Source: Caballeronia arvi
GTDB taxonomy: Bacteria > Pseudomonadota > Gammaproteobacteria > Burkholderiales > Burkholderiaceae
Length of the DNA stretch: 64,000 nucleotides
Direction: 5' to 3'
Assembly: GCF_001544695.2 (NCBI RefSeq)
Contig: NZ_FCOM02000043.1
Span: 1-64,000, forward strand
The notes beneath the pieces are model-generated. The model was not told the DNA's origin and did not search any database. It saw nothing but the letters and a program-made list of their open reading frames with translations. Positions within the stretch are counted from its first letter, which is position 1. The number at the start of each line of letters is the position of its first letter. Of this stretch, positions 24,955 through 32,456 are shown in pieces. Both the position numbers and the translations under genes were made by a program.

Positions 24955-26364
24955 ATGACCACCCAAGTCCGTACACGCTTCGCACCGAGCCCGACCGGCT
25001 TCATCCATCTCGGCAATATCCGCTCCGCGCTTTATCCGTGGGCGTTCGCGCGCAAGATGAAGGGCACTTTCGTGCTGCGCATCGAAGATACTGATCTCGA
25101 GCGCTCCACCGATGCATCGGTCGATGCGATCCTCGAAGGCATGGCGTGGCTCGGCCTCGATTTCGACGAGGGCCCGTTCTATCAGATGCAGCGCATGGAC
25201 CGTTATCGCGAGGTCGTCGCGCAGATGATGGAGAAGGGTCTCGCCTATCACTGCTACATGTCGACGGAAGAACTGGACGCATTGCGCGAGCGTCAGCGCG
25301 CCGCGGGCGAGAAGCCGCGCTACGACGGCACGTGGCGCCCGGAGCCGGGCAAGGTGCTGCCGCCGATTCCGGAAGGCGTTGCGCCCGTCGTGCGCTTTCG
25401 CAATCCGCTGACGGGCGCGGTCGCGTGGGACGACGCGGTGAAAGGGCACATCGAAATTTCGAACGAAGAACTCGACGATCTCGTGATCGCCCGCCCCGAC
25501 GGCACGCCGACTTATAACTTCTGCGTGGTCGTCGACGATCTCGACATGAAGATCACACACGTCATTCGCGGCGACGATCACGTGAACAACACGCCGCGTC
25601 AGATCAACATCCTGCGCGCGCTGGGCGGCGAGGTGCCGGTCTACGCGCACTTGCCGACCGTGCTGAACGAGCAGGGCGAGAAGATGAGCAAGCGTCACGG
25701 CGCGATGAGCGTGACGGGTTATCGCGACAACGGCTTTCTGCCCGAAGCGGTGGTGAACTATCTCGCGCGGCTCGGCTGGTCGCACGGCGACGCGGAGATT
25801 TTCTCGCGCGAGCAGTTCGTCGAATGGTTCGATCTCGAGCATCTCGGCAAGTCGCCGGCGCAGTACGACCACGACAAGCTCAACTGGCTGAACGCGCATT
25901 ACATCAAGGAAGCGGACAACGAACGGCTCGCGGAACTGACGAAGCCGTTCCTCGCGCAGGCGGGCATCGACGCCGCAGCGATCGATGGCGGCGCGCCGCT
26001 CGATCAGGTGATCGGGCTGCTGAAGGATCGCGCATCGACGGTGAAGGAAATCGCCGATAACGCCGCGATGTTCTATCGCGAGCCCGTCATTGCTCCGGAC
26101 GCCTTTACCCAGCATGTCACCGATGCGGTGCGTCCGGCCATCGCGGACTTGCGTGCGGCGCTTGCAAGCGTGGAGTGGACCAAGGAGGCCATCTCGGCGG
26201 CGCTCAAGTCTACGCTCGCCGCGCACAAGCTCAAGATGCCGCAACTCGCGATGCCAGTGCGCCTGTTGGTCGCGGGCACGACTCATACGCCGTCGATCGA
26301 CGCGGTGCTGATGCTGTTCGGCCGTGATACCGTGTTGCGGCGCCTGGAGAAGGCCGCGGGCTGA
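24955..26364 (+). CDS. gltX: Glutamyl-tRNA synthetase GltX
   Basis: 469 aa, a class I synthetase that charges tRNA-Glu. The HIGH-type motif appears as PSPTGFIHLGN (residues 11-21), and KMSKR is at 243-247. I chose ATG 24955, giving the canonical MTTQVRTRFAPSPTG start; longer in-frame extensions overlap the divergent promoter region. Two tRNA-Glu genes, its own substrates, lie 0.4 and 0.7 kb downstream. Confidence 0.95.
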   Translation: MTTQVRTRFAPSPTGFIHLGNIRSALYPWAFARKMKGTFVLRIEDTDLERSTDASVDAILEGMAWLGLDFDEGPFYQMQRMDRYREVVAQMMEKGLAYHCYMSTEELDALRERQRAAGEKPRYDGTWRPEPGKVLPPIPEGVAPVVRFRNPLTGAVAWDDAVKGHIEISNEELDDLVIARPDGTPTYNFCVVVDDLDMKITHVIRGDDHVNNTPRQINILRALGGEVPVYAHLPTVLNEQGEKMSKRHGAMSVTGYRDNGFLPEAVVNYLARLGWSHGDAEIFSREQFVEWFDLEHLGKSPAQYDHDKLNWLNAHYIKEADNERLAELTKPFLAQAGIDAAAIDGGAPLDQVIGLLKDRASTVKEIADNAAMFYREPVIAPDAFTQHVTDAVRPAIADLRAALASVEWTKEAISAALKSTLAAHKLKMPQLAMPVRLLVAGTTHTPSIDAVLMLFGRDTVLRRLEKAAG

Positions 26365-26478
26365 TCTCGCCCAAACGGATGACTCGCCGGATCGCCATCG
26401 AAAGCGTCGGCGCGTCATCCATTGCGCGCGATCGCGAGAACCGAGGCAAGAAAATTTCGCTTCAGTCGTCAGACAGTA

Positions 26479-26507
26479 TTTACAACTTCAAAAACGCCCT
26501 ATACAAT
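26479..26507 (+). promoter_or_regulatory. Promoter of tRNA-Ala
   Basis: TTTACA (26479-26484), a 17-bp spacer and TACAAT (26502-26507), 18 bp before the mature tRNA-Ala end. Confidence 0.68.
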
Positions 26508-26525
26508 CTCGTTTCTGTTCTGCAA

Positions 26526-26601
<76 letters not shown>

Positions 26602-26661
26602 AAGAACAGATGAAGTAGCGCAAAGTTGTTCTCCGGAAAACTCGGAAGGCGCAGAAAATAC

Positions 26662-26690
26662 TTCACAAGTAGCGCGAAGTTGTATAGAAT
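26662..26690 (+). promoter_or_regulatory. Putative promoter of the tRNA-Glu/Asp cluster
   Basis: TTCACA (26662-26667), a 17-bp spacer and TAGAAT (26685-26690). It lies between tRNA-Ala and the first tRNA-Glu. The gap also repeats GTAGCGC-AAGTTGT twice. Confidence 0.5.
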
Positions 26691-26766
26691 TTTGGTCTTC
26701 GTTGATCGGCGGCAAGTAAGTGAGCAGATCTTCGAATTCGTAGTAAAGACAGATACACAAGTTTCT

Positions 26767-26842
26767 GTCCCCTTCGTCTAGAGGCCTAGGACATCACCCT
26801 TTCACGGTGAGTACAGGGGTTCGAATCCCCTAGGGGACGCCA
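26767..26842 (+). tRNA. tRNA-Glu (TTC), copy 1
   Basis: 76 nt with encoded CCA. Acceptor stem GTCCCCT/AGGGGAC, anticodon loop CTTTCAC with anticodon TTC. It is identical to copy 2 at 27084. Confidence 0.96.
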
Positions 26843-26911
26843 GAACATCGGCGGCTGCTAGAAAAGCGCTGCAAAGCTCGCGGGTGACACCGCGAACCGA
26901 TGGAAAGAAGT

Positions 26912-26988
26912 GGAGCGGTAGTTCAGTTGGTTAGAATACCGGCCTGTCACGCCGGGGGTCGCGGGTTCGAGCCCCGTCCGCTCCGCCA
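26912..26988 (+). tRNA. tRNA-Asp (GTC), copy 1
   Basis: 77 nt with encoded CCA. Acceptor stem GGAGCGG/CCGCTCC, anticodon loop CTGTCAC with anticodon GTC. It differs from copy 2 by one base in the T-loop (TTCGAGC here, TTCGAGT in copy 2). Confidence 0.96.
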
Positions 26989-27021
26989 ACACTTGCAACT
27001 GGAATTGCGAGCAGGAACACT

Positions 27022-27047
27022 CCGGCTACTGAGAGCCGGTTTTTTTT
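27022..27047 (+). terminator. Rho-independent terminator after the first tRNA-Asp
   Basis: CCGGCT-ACTGAG-AGCCGG followed by eight T. It separates the two tRNA-Glu/Asp units, so copy 2 needs read-through or its own promoter. Confidence 0.82.
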
Positions 27048-27083
27048 CGCCGCGGCCGGGTTGCAGGTTGGATAGAAGTTGAA

Positions 27084-27159
27084 GTCCCCTTCGTCTAGAG
27101 GCCTAGGACATCACCCTTTCACGGTGAGTACAGGGGTTCGAATCCCCTAGGGGACGCCA
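27084..27159 (+). tRNA. tRNA-Glu (TTC), copy 2
   Basis: 76 nt with encoded CCA, identical to copy 1 at 26767; anticodon TTC. Confidence 0.96.
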
Positions 27160-27228
27160 GAATATCGGCGGCTGCTAGTAAAAGCGCTGCAAGTTCGCAA
27201 ACGGCACTGCGAACCGATGGAAAGAAGT

Positions 27229-27305
27229 GGAGCGGTAGTTCAGTTGGTTAGAATACCGGCCTGTCACGCCGGGGGTCGCGGGTTCGAGTCCCGTCCGCTC
27301 CGCCA
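27229..27305 (+). tRNA. tRNA-Asp (GTC), copy 2
   Basis: 77 nt with encoded CCA; anticodon GTC. Its T-loop TTCGAGT matches the Escherichia coli sequence at the one position where copy 1 differs. Confidence 0.96.
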
Positions 27306-27315
27306 ATATGTTGTG

Positions 27316-27346
27316 AAAAATCCAGCCTCCCGGCTGGATTTTTTTT
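27316..27346 (+). terminator. Rho-independent terminator of the tRNA cluster
   Basis: AAAAATCCAGCC-TCCC-GGCTGGATTTTTTTT, a strong stem with a long T-run, 10 nt after the last tRNA. Confidence 0.9.
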
Positions 27347-27476
27347 GTCCCGCCCATTTTCGGCTCATTTCCCGATCGCCGGATTACACATTCCATCCAC
27401 ACCCTGACGTCATAAGGCCATTGCCAGCCTGCGCGCGCTGCCTTAGTGTTTAGGCACTTGTTCTCGTGCCCGTGCG

Positions 27477-27941
27477 ATGCTCGACCCGACCGAAGATCTC
27501 TCGCTCTATCAACTGCGCCAGGCGATCATGGCGGACTTCGCCTTCGCCGAAGCGCTCACGCACGACAACATGGTCGGTTACTACCGGCGTCACAATCTCG
27601 TCTGGCGCGGCGATCTCTTTCTCTGTAGCTGGCGCGAATCCGAAAATTTCATCCTCGAGGCCGACGGCACGCCGATCGGCGTAATGCGTGTCACCGAGGA
27701 AGACAATTCGCTGCATATCCGCGACGTGCAGATCGCGCAAGGATTCCGCGGGCGCGGGGCGGGCACATTCCTGCTCAATACAGCGCATCGCTGGGCGAGG
27801 GCGCGCGGGCTGGCCGAATGTCAGCTGCGCGTGTTCGTCGATAACCCGGCGGCGCGTCTCTACATGCGTCTCGGCTACCGACCGGCGGGGCCGCGTCTCG
27901 CGCAGCTCGGCGCGATCCGTCATATGGTCCGGCGCGTCTGA
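27477..27941 (+). CDS. GNAT-family N-acetyltransferase
   Basis: 154 aa. The acetyl-CoA motif A is QIAQGFRGRGAGTFLL (85-100, RGRGAG at 91-96), followed by the GNAT C-terminal pattern VDNPAARLYMRLGYRPAG. The substrate cannot be told from sequence. It starts ATG 27477 without a clear ribosome binding site. Convergent with the AraC-type gene. Confidence 0.8.
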   Translation: MLDPTEDLSLYQLRQAIMADFAFAEALTHDNMVGYYRRHNLVWRGDLFLCSWRESENFILEADGTPIGVMRVTEEDNSLHIRDVQIAQGFRGRGAGTFLLNTAHRWARARGLAECQLRVFVDNPAARLYMRLGYRPAGPRLAQLGAIRHMVRRV

Positions 27942-27962
27942 GCGAAGCGCATCGCGTGCGTG

Positions 27963-28811
27963 CTATGCGCCGTCGACATCGCGCCCATCGCGGTTGTCGC
28001 CGCTATCGCGTGCAAAAAATGCGCGCGGGCTTTCGCCGAACGCGCGGCGAAACATCGCGGAGAAGGCGCTTTGGCTCTGGTATCCCAGTTCGCGCGCCAC
28101 TTGCGCGAGCGGACGGCCCTGGCTCAGCAAGGGAATGGCGCGCGCCAGCACTGCTTGCTGGCGCCATTGCGAAAAACTCACACCCAGTTCACGCCGAAAG
28201 AGCCGCGCGATAGTGCGCGTGCTCGCGCCGGCTTCCGAGGACCATCGCTCCAAATCGGAATGTGACGGATCGGCGAGCACGGCGTTGCACAACGCGCGCA
28301 GGCGCTTCTCATTGGGCATCGGTACGGATAAAGGCAGTGGTTGCGATCGGATGATTTCATCGAGCGCGAGCGTGCCGAGCAGCCGTTCGCGTTGACGGGA
28401 GATCGATTCTTCGTCGAGCGCGGCGATCACCTCGCGCAAGAGCGGCGACACCTCGACGACCCGGCACGCGCCAAGGCCCGCCGGCACGACGCTCGCATCG
28501 ACGTAAAGTGTGCGGAGATAGGCGTCCTCGACGATCACGACCTCATGCGTGACATTGGGCGGCACCCAGATCGCGCGCGAGGGCGGCACCATCCAGGTCG
28601 AATCGACGGTCGCGACGCGCAGCACACCGCGTGACGTATAGGCGACCTGCGCCCACGGATGCGTATGCAGCGCGATCCGCACGCCGTACGGCACCGGCCG
28701 CGAGCGCACGCGAATCGGGTGATCGAGCGTCGGCGAATGTTCGACGGGAATATCGAGATGCTCGACTTCCTCGCTCGACGATCTCGATTCGACAAACGTA
28801 GCCATGTTCAT
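27963..28811 (-). CDS. AraC-family transcriptional regulator
   Basis: 282 aa. The N-terminal cupin-like sensor contains RIALHTHPWAQVAYTSRGVLRV. The C-terminal pair of HTH motifs includes WSSEAGASTRTIARLFRRELG and ARELGYQSQSAFSAMFRRAFGESP (last 100 residues). This is the layout of small-molecule-responsive AraC regulators with an HTH pair like YdeO/NimR types. It is divergent from the AIG2-like gene, its possible target. Start may be ATG 28811 or 28805. Confidence 0.82.
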   Translation of the reverse strand: MNMATFVESRSSSEEVEHLDIPVEHSPTLDHPIRVRSRPVPYGVRIALHTHPWAQVAYTSRGVLRVATVDSTWMVPPSRAIWVPPNVTHEVVIVEDAYLRTLYVDASVVPAGLGACRVVEVSPLLREVIAALDEESISRQRERLLGTLALDEIIRSQPLPLSVPMPNEKRLRALCNAVLADPSHSDLERWSSEAGASTRTIARLFRRELGVSFSQWRQQAVLARAIPLLSQGRPLAQVARELGYQSQSAFSAMFRRAFGESPRAFFARDSGDNRDGRDVDGA

Positions 28812-28953
28812 TCGGGTCGATGGGTTTGATGCGTCACCACGCGCCGATGGTAGCCGAAAGCGCGAGCCCTGGCGCGCGACGACATGGCGCTGCGATTTTT
28901 GCGCAGCGCATAATGCCGTTCATCACCTTCGAGCGACTGGAGCGCCTTTTTCG

Positions 28954-29370
28954 ATGCAATACGTCTTTGTCTACGGCACGCTGCGAGCGGGCGAGGCCAA
29001 CGATATCCGCCATGCGGCCGAGCGGCACGCCATCGCTGCGCCCGTCTGGATCGGCGCTGCGCATGTCCGGGGGCGGCTCTTCGACTTCGGTACTTATCCG
29101 GGACTCGTGATCGACGACGAGGGTGCGCCGATCCGCGGCGACGTCTATCGGATCGAAGACGCGCTCGTGCCCGTCCTCGATGAGATCGAAGACGTGTATC
29201 CGGGCGTGGAAGGGTTATTCCGCGCGCATCGTCTGCATATCGAGGTGGAGATCGAGGGGCAGAAAGATCGGATCGACTGCCTGATTTATCCGGTTGCGGC
29301 GGCGGCCGTTTCCGGTTTGCCGCGCATCGAGAGCGGCGACTGGGTGACGCATCGCGCAGCGCGTGTGTGA
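28954..29370 (+). CDS. AIG2-like gamma-glutamylcyclotransferase-family protein
   Basis: 138 aa. It shows the fold signature YGTLR (7-11), GRLFDFGTYPGLV (40-52) and LDEIE (75-79), one of whose Glu residues would be the catalytic acid. Family members split gamma-glutamyl amines or amides to 5-oxoproline; the actual substrate is unknown. Divergent from the AraC-family gene. Confidence 0.8.
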   Translation: MQYVFVYGTLRAGEANDIRHAAERHAIAAPVWIGAAHVRGRLFDFGTYPGLVIDDEGAPIRGDVYRIEDALVPVLDEIEDVYPGVEGLFRAHRLHIEVEIEGQKDRIDCLIYPVAAAAVSGLPRIESGDWVTHRAARV

Positions 29371-29402
29371 AGTCGAGTACGTCATCGCCTAAAAAACGCT
29401 CG

Positions 29403-29440
29403 CGCCGCCCTGGAGTCGATGCGTCGACTCCAGGGCGGCG
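29403..29440 (-). terminator. 17-bp perfect-stem terminator
   Basis: CGCCGCCCTGGAGTCGA pairs without mismatch with 29424-29440 around a 4-nt loop. On the minus strand it is followed within 6 nt by six T (AAAAAA at 29391-29396), so it is read as the terminator of the small secreted-protein gene at 29503. It may also stop the plus-strand AIG2-like transcript, whose stop codon is 33 nt away. Confidence 0.78.
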
Positions 29441-29502
29441 TGAATGACCCCGTGCCTGAGCACGTACAGCAGTAACAGCGAATGTCGGGGTGAATGTCGG
29501 GC

Positions 29503-29748
29503 TTATTGGCTCGAACCGGACATCGGCTTGCTCTGCTGCTTCTTGTGATGCATCGATTTGTGCGAAGGCGCCTGCGTGCGCATGCTTTGCGCGTTGTCCT
29601 GCTGCGTTTGGAGGGTTTGCGCGCGCGATTCGATGTCTGCGATCTTGGCGGGATCGGTGCTCATCGTCACGCCCTGATCGCTCTGGGCGTAGGCGCCCGA
29701 CGCGACCGCGCTGAGGGACAAAAGAACAGCCAGGGACACTTTCTTCAT
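29503..29748 (-). CDS. Small secreted protein, unknown function
   Basis: 81 aa. A signal peptide MKKVSLAVLLSLSAVASGAYA (1-21) is followed by a short hydrophilic mature part rich in Gln, Ser, His and Lys (SHKSMHHKKQQSKPMSG). A perfect AGGAGGT ribosome binding site and the strong terminator downstream support a real, well-expressed gene. I recognise no family. The His/Met/Lys tail could bind metal or polyanions, which is speculation. Confidence 0.72.
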   Translation of the reverse strand: MKKVSLAVLLSLSAVASGAYAQSDQGVTMSTDPAKIADIESRAQTLQTQQDNAQSMRTQAPSHKSMHHKKQQSKPMSGSSQ

Positions 29749-29929
29749 TGTTACCTCCTAATAGTAGTTGAACCCGGGAATCGCCCGTCCGATCCGGTGG
29801 AACGACGCATGCAGCCTGAGCAAGAATCGCTCCCGCTGTTGCGCGAGCCGTCACCGCAAATGCTGCGCGTGACGATCAGACACTCTCAATCATAAGCCCG
29901 GAATCGGGCAGCGGTGTGTCGTGCGTTCA

Positions 29930-30019
29930 ATTGAAACCAGTTATTCGTGATCATGCGCAATGCTTTGGGTTACTTCAGAGTGCTTAGCATTGCGCTTGTT
30001 CGACCGAGGCTGGTTCAAT
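29930..30019. repeat. Symmetric nested inverted repeat at the 3' end of the ydcF-like gene
   Basis: Outer arms ATTGAAaCCAG (29930-29940) and CTGGTTCAAT (30010-30019) enclose inner arms GCGCAATGCT (29955-29964) and AGCATTGCGC (29986-29995). The two spacers between outer and inner arms are both 14 nt, and the terminal loop is 21 nt. The right outer arm contains the stop codon of the gene at 30015. A smaller hairpin, GCCCG-GAAT-CGGGC, lies at 29897-29910. Confidence 0.6.
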
Positions 30020-30731
30020 AGAGATGCAGCCAGCGATACACATCGAAGCGCGCAAGTCCGACGAGTTCGTGCATCGCTAGCTCGCTGTTTGCAAAGCCTC
30101 GTCTGCGCGGCAAGAGTGTGACGCGGTTGTGGCGCACGTCCGACACGTAGGGCACGGGCGCATAACCGAATGCTTCGAAAGCGCGCAGCGAGCGCCGCAT
30201 GTGGTACGCGGATGTGACGACGATCAAACGGTTGTCATGTGAAGGGCCCACAATATCGGCCACGTTACGGGCATTTTGGTATGTATTGAGGCTCCGGTTC
30301 TCGCGCACGAGATCGCCCGCAGCGACGCCCAGCGCGAGCACGTAAGGTGCGTAATTGTCGGCTTCGGCCTGCCCGTGATCCTGCGGATCGCCGCCGCTCA
30401 GGATCACCTTGCAGGATGCGCCGGTTTCACGGCACTGCCGATAGAGCGTCGCCGCGGCGGCGATGCGCGGCATCGCATCGGACTTCGGAACGAGTCCCGA
30501 GGCATGGCGCGCGGTGCCGGCGCCCATCAGCACGATCGTCGTCTGCGGCGCGAACGTCGGCATGTCCGTATGACGATAGCCGCGCTGGGCGAGATCGAGC
30601 AGAGGGTTCGTCAGCCAGCCCGCGCCGATAGCCCATGCGAGCGCCACAAAGACGATGGCAATTTGTGCGCGGCGTGTCCGCCACAGCGCAAATAGTGCAA
30701 AAAAAAGCAGCAATAAAGTGAATGAAACCAA
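30015..30731 (-). CDS. YdcF/SanA-like DUF218 membrane protein
   Basis: 238 aa. Two N-terminal membrane segments (about 2-17 and 24-42) are followed by a DUF218 domain (TTIVLMGAGTARHASG, ILSGGDPQDHGQAEA, NTYQNARNVADIV, VTSAYHMRRSL). Such proteins (ElyC, SanA, YdcF) act in envelope biogenesis, possibly on lipid carriers. The 280-bp gap upstream carries no recognisable gene. Confidence 0.8.
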   Translation of the reverse strand: MVSFTLLLLFFALFALWRTRRAQIAIVFVALAWAIGAGWLTNPLLDLAQRGYRHTDMPTFAPQTTIVLMGAGTARHASGLVPKSDAMPRIAAAATLYRQCRETGASCKVILSGGDPQDHGQAEADNYAPYVLALGVAAGDLVRENRSLNTYQNARNVADIVGPSHDNRLIVVTSAYHMRRSLRAFEAFGYAPVPYVSDVRHNRVTLLPRRRGFANSELAMHELVGLARFDVYRWLHLY

Positions 30732-31011
30732 TTTGATTGGGGTAACGTATTGGTTTTAGGACAATTCGTTCCGTCATCGCGTGCTTCGGAACGCATCGGC
30801 GGGGTGTCGCAGCAAAGCGCGTGATCAGCGCGCTGTCAACGGGGGCTTGTAATAGAAAGCAGCACCTAACGCAAGCGGCGGCCAAACATTCGACTGCAAG
30901 CCATGAGTTCGCCTCGCAGACGAAATTCGGCGCGTCGCGTTTAGTCGACGTCGCGGACCGTCTTGCGACCGTCACGAGCGTCGTCATGGCTGCACAGGAA
31001 GAAAGAACGAG

Positions 31012-31323
31012 ATGACCACGTATTCCAACGAAGTTGTACTCGAAGCACTTCGCCGAGCGCAGTATCGTCAGGTTCCCTGGGCGAAACGCCCCAATGTCTT
31101 CGATCTCTTGCGCGCGCTCGGACTGCTCGAGCTCGCCCGGCAGCGCACCGTGGCGCCCGCGCCCGGATTCCATGCACCGGTCGATATCGCGGTGGTCACC
31201 GAACGCGGCAAGCAGGAATTCTCGCGGCTTTCCCGCGACGAGCGCTCCACCGACTGGGACTTGCGCCGCGCTGAGCGCTATACCTTCGGCGGTCAGGAAG
31301 CGGTTCTGGAGGCGCGAGTCTGA
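31012..31323 (+). CDS. Hypothetical 103-aa cytosolic protein
   Basis: 103 aa, starting MTTYSNEVVLEALRRAQYR. It has no signal peptide or membrane segment and is Arg- and Leu-rich. The core LLRALGLLELARQR...VTERGKQEFSRL has a helix pattern that could be a winged-helix domain, but no family is recognised. GGAAGAAAG precedes the ATG. Confidence 0.55.
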   Translation: MTTYSNEVVLEALRRAQYRQVPWAKRPNVFDLLRALGLLELARQRTVAPAPGFHAPVDIAVVTERGKQEFSRLSRDERSTDWDLRRAERYTFGGQEAVLEARV

Positions 31324-31418
31324 CACTGCCGGTTCCCGGTTGATGGTCGACGTTCAAGTCGAGGGAGCATCGTCGTCGGACGAAAGATGCCGACAGACGG
31401 CCTACATAGGTGGAAATC

Positions 31419-31450
31419 AAAAAAAAGCCCGTATCGCGAAGGACACGGGC
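31419..31450 (-). terminator. Rho-independent terminator, minus strand
   Basis: On the minus strand GCCCGT-N12-ACGGGC is followed by eight T. It lies 100 nt beyond the stop of the small gene at 31551, which it probably terminates. Confidence 0.75.
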
Positions 31451-31550
31451 AGACCGGATCTCACTGTTGCCATGCTGTGCTCATGGCATAGGGTGTGACT
31501 GACGTGCGCCGGAGTGGTTCCGCGCAATGTGCGCAATCGTGCCAGCGCGC

Positions 31551-31808
31551 TCAATGATGCCGGGAACGCGCGTCGCGCTCCGAATCCGGACGTGCGCGCA
31601 CGTTGCTCGCGATGTCGCCGCGCAGATCACCGCGCGGAGCAGGCGGCGCCGCATCACGATTGCGGCCGACATTCTGCGATGCGGCCATCGACGCCTTCGT
31701 ACTCACATGGAAATCGGATGCCGGAGGCGGCGGCTGGGCCTGGCTCATCGCCGCGGTGCTCGTGAGCGCGACAAAGGCGCCATTGACGAGCAGTGTCGAT
31801 GCCTTCAT
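31551..31808 (-). CDS. Small secreted protein, unknown function
   Basis: 85 aa. A signal peptide MKASTLLVNGAFVALTSTAAMSQA (1-24) precedes a hydrophilic Pro/Ala/Arg-rich mature part with no known domain, ending in HH. It resembles the gene at 29503 in size and layout but not in sequence. Confidence 0.6.
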   Translation of the reverse strand: MKASTLLVNGAFVALTSTAAMSQAQPPPPASDFHVSTKASMAASQNVGRNRDAAPPAPRGDLRGDIASNVRARPDSERDARSRHH

Positions 31809-32014
31809 GGCGAAATCCTCGAAGCCTTCGTGAGGCTTGTTCGATCAACACCACGCTAAGCTTCGATCCGCAGAAGCGCTGTAAGGAATAGTAAAGAGTT
31901 GTTTCGTCCGGGACGTGCCGCGCTTCGCCGTGTTAGGCGAAATCAGGGCCATCGAATTCGGAAGGGGGCGAGGATCGCGCAGGCTGCAACTCGCGCGAGA
32001 GGTGAAATGCCGAA

Positions 32015-32038
32015 CGAAACCGGCGATCGCCGGTTTCG
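32015..32038 (-). terminator. 24-bp perfect palindrome after the DUF4096 gene
   Basis: CGAAACCGGCGATCGCCGGTTTCG is fully palindromic, 17 nt beyond the stop of the minus-strand DUF4096 gene. The T-tract is short (TTTCGTT), so the terminator call is moderate. Confidence 0.6.
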
Positions 32039-32054
32039 GTGCAAGCGAACTCGC

Positions 32055-32456
32055 TCAGGCCATCTTGGCCGGCGCGCGCCACGATTCCGGATTGGTCCAG
32101 AACGCGCCACGCAAGCGGTCGCGGCTCGGCGGCGCCGGCGGCTTCGCAGCGCTCGATCCGATCCGACCGCGCAGCGACACCTCCCGGCCGTTGCCGGAAA
32201 GGCGCTTCACGATCTCGGCCAGCGTGCCATCCGCCTGCCATTCATCGAAGCGGCGGCGGCAGGTCGGTGGCGACGGATATCGCCCGGGCAGCTTCGACCA
32301 GCCTTCGCCCGTCGACAATACCCACAAGACCGCATTGACCACGGCTCGCGCCTCGACGCGCGGACGCCCGCGCCGTTCGCTACGCGCCGGTTCGGCACAG
32401 AACAATGCCTCAACTAGCGCCCACTCGTTATCTCTCAAATCGTCGAACAGCACCAT
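32055..32456 (-). CDS. Stand-alone DUF4096 transposase-like protein (copy A)
   Basis: 133 aa. It carries the N-terminal DUF4096 domain of IS5-type transposases: LRDNEWALVEALF, RGRPRVEARAVVNAVLWVL, WSKLPGRYPS, TCRRRFDEW. The DDE catalytic domain is absent; instead a Pro/Arg/Lys-rich tail of about 40 aa follows. GAGGTGAG precedes the ATG, and a palindromic terminator follows, so it looks like an intact gene and not debris. No IS inverted repeats flank it. It is clearly paralogous to the gene at 59837. Probably a DNA-binding protein; function unknown. Confidence 0.68.
   Translation of the reverse strand: MVLFDDLRDNEWALVEALFCAEPARSERRGRPRVEARAVVNAVLWVLSTGEGWSKLPGRYPSPPTCRRRFDEWQADGTLAEIVKRLSGNGREVSLRGRIGSSAAKPPAPPSRDRLRGAFWTNPESWRAPAKMA

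Larger units (their letters stand above)
26767..27305 (+). repeat. Tandem duplication of the tRNA-Glu/tRNA-Asp unit
   Basis: Segment 26767-26988 is repeated at 27084-27305. Both are 222 bp. The tRNAs are essentially identical and the ~70-nt spacers are clearly related but diverged (they share GCGGCTGCTAG and the GCGAACCGATGGAAAGAAGT end). This is an unequal-crossover type duplication, with selection acting on the tRNAs. Confidence 0.93.

Noticed and set aside
24388..26418. 676-aa minus-strand open frame
   Set aside because: It spans gltX antisense and part of the patatin gene in another frame; no start context and no domain.
26767..27305. Repeat block as a CRISPR array
   Set aside because: The repeated units are tRNA genes with tRNA secondary structure; two copies only, no spacer pattern and no cas genes.
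30427..31326. 299-aa minus-strand frame over the ydcF promoter region
   Set aside because: It overlaps ydcF in another frame and the hypothetical gene at 31012 antisense; no coherent protein features.
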